Source: X23 sp050251575
Lineage (GTDB): Bacteria; Bacillota; Clostridia; SK-Y3
Direction of reading: 5' to 3'
NCBI GenBank assembly: GCA_050251575.1
Contig: JBFWMP010000062.1
Location: forward strand, 1 to 14,322
Length of the DNA stretch: 14,322 bases
Under the pieces are notes generated by a model. That model searched no databases. It was not told where the DNA came from and saw only the letters and a program-made list of their open reading frames with translations. A program made the position numbers and the translations under genes. Of this stretch, positions 13,588 to 14,322 are shown one piece after another; position 1 is the first letter of the stretch; each line of letters begins with the position of its first letter.

Positions 13588-14322
13588 ATGCAAAGGGTGA
13601 ATAAGAAGGTGTTATTTTTGGCTATTGTATTGGCAGCAATAACAGCTTTTCTTATATATTCATATATTCGAAAAATTGAAGCTTCTGATACTCAAATAGA
13701 ATATTCAGATGTAGTAGTTGCTGTAAAAAATATAGATAGCAGAACTGAAATAAAATCGGATGATATAAAAGTAATAAAGGTAGAAAAGTCCTCTGTAAAT
13801 CTAAAAGCATTTACCAATTCAAATGATGTAATAGGGAAAAGGGTAAGAGCAGCACTGATTGAAGGGGAGCAAATACTTAAAGATAGAGTCGCCAGCGAAG
13901 ATCAGCTTCTTCTTTCTTACAATATTCCTGAGGGGGAAAGAGCGATTACAGTGAATGTAAATGAAGCTTCTGAAGTAGGAGATTTTATCCGTCCGGGTGA
14001 TTATATTGATATTCTTGTTACATTGGACAAATTAGAAATTGAAGATAACATTCAAAAAATAATTTATCCAAGAGTTACAAAGGTTGTGCTGCAGGATATT
14101 TTAGTTTTAGGAATGGGGCAGCTGCAGGAAGTACCAGAAGCACCGAGACAGGAGCTTCCCCAGACAGTGACACTTGCAGTCACATTAGAAGAAGCAGAAA
14201 AACTGGCTTTCTCAGAAGAAACCGGTGTGATTAAAATGGTACTGCGCCATGCGGATGACCATAATATAATAACTACTAGTGGTGCATTAAGGGAAGATAT
14301 AGCCCCTGAGAGAGGGAAAATT
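13588..14322 (+). CDS. cpaB: CpaB/RcpC-type Flp pilus assembly protein (3' partial)
   Basis: This gene has an excellent AGGAGG site (13575-13580) and an open frame of 245 codons to the window end. The start is a short basic segment and one membrane helix (VLFLAIVLAAITAFLIYSY, about 8-26). An SAF-like domain follows (DVVVAVKNIDSRTEIKSDDIKVIKV to about residue 100), containing NDVIGKRVRAALIEGEQILKDRV, a hallmark of CpaB. A second block, IPEGERAITVNVNEASEVGDFIRPGDYIDILVT, is the RcpC/CpaB signature. A third block, TVTLAVTLEEAEKLAFSEETGVIKMVLR, closes the typical architecture. The protein faces the outside of the membrane and helps Tad pilus assembly. The stop codon is not in the window; the family length of 250-300 residues suggests only a short tail is missing. 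Confidence 0.9.
   Translation, partial: MQRVNKKVLFLAIVLAAITAFLIYSYIRKIEASDTQIEYSDVVVAVKNIDSRTEIKSDDIKVIKVEKSSVNLKAFTNSNDVIGKRVRAALIEGEQILKDRVASEDQLLLSYNIPEGERAITVNVNEASEVGDFIRPGDYIDILVTLDKLEIEDNIQKIIYPRVTKVVLQDILVLGMGQLQEVPEAPRQELPQTVTLAVTLEEAEKLAFSEETGVIKMVLRHADDHNIITTSGALREDIAPERGKI

Overview
The window is low-GC DNA from what looks like an anaerobic Firmicute of the class Clostridia. Supporting signs are strong GGAGG-type ribosome sites, A/T-rich intergenic DNA, a UPF0236/ISLre2 transposase remnant, a Tad-type pilus cluster of the clostridial kind and a small DUF2935-like protein. I cannot name the genus from sequence alone. One run of 100 N (12125-12224) is an assembly gap, so this is a draft contig or scaffold.

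Region 1 (1-4726) is a catabolic/transport block on the + strand. It starts with the C-terminal part of a 3-hydroxyisobutyrate/L-threonate-type dehydrogenase. Next is an unusual 289-residue protein that appears to be a tandem duplication, with His patterns resembling the DOPA 4,5-dioxygenase family. After a structured 400-bp spacer comes a complete TRAP transporter: a DctP lipoprotein, a DctQ small permease and a DctM large permease. The gene order suggests uptake and oxidation of a hydroxy- or aromatic acid; the substrate is unknown.

Region 2 (4727-6720) is a graveyard of mobile DNA. It holds a 5'-truncated, twice-frameshifted DDE transposase fragment, a 126-bp imperfect palindrome that could be a MITE, and a truncated ISLre2 transposase with an internal amber codon. 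The last part holds decayed DNA and the promoter of the next gene.

Region 3 (6721-11936) carries housekeeping and salvage enzymes: an MTA/SAH deaminase-type amidohydrolase (+), a PepV-like M20 dipeptidase (-), a Nudix ADP-ribose pyrophosphatase (+), a DUF2935-like protein (+), and a second, imidazolonepropionase-like amidohydrolase (-). Both convergent gene pairs are separated by long hairpins. Several ribosome sites lie in or next to hairpins.

Region 4 (11937-14322) is the start of a Tad/Flp pilus-type operon on the + strand: a TadE-like pseudopilin (5' end lost in the gap), a TadG-like protein and a CpaB/RcpC protein that runs off the window. Nothing here is a clear, wholly new defence or mobile system. 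The best leads are the duplicated dioxygenase-like protein next to the TRAP operon, the palindromic element between dead transposases, and hairpins that appear to control ribosome access ahead of the deaminase and DUF2935-like genes.
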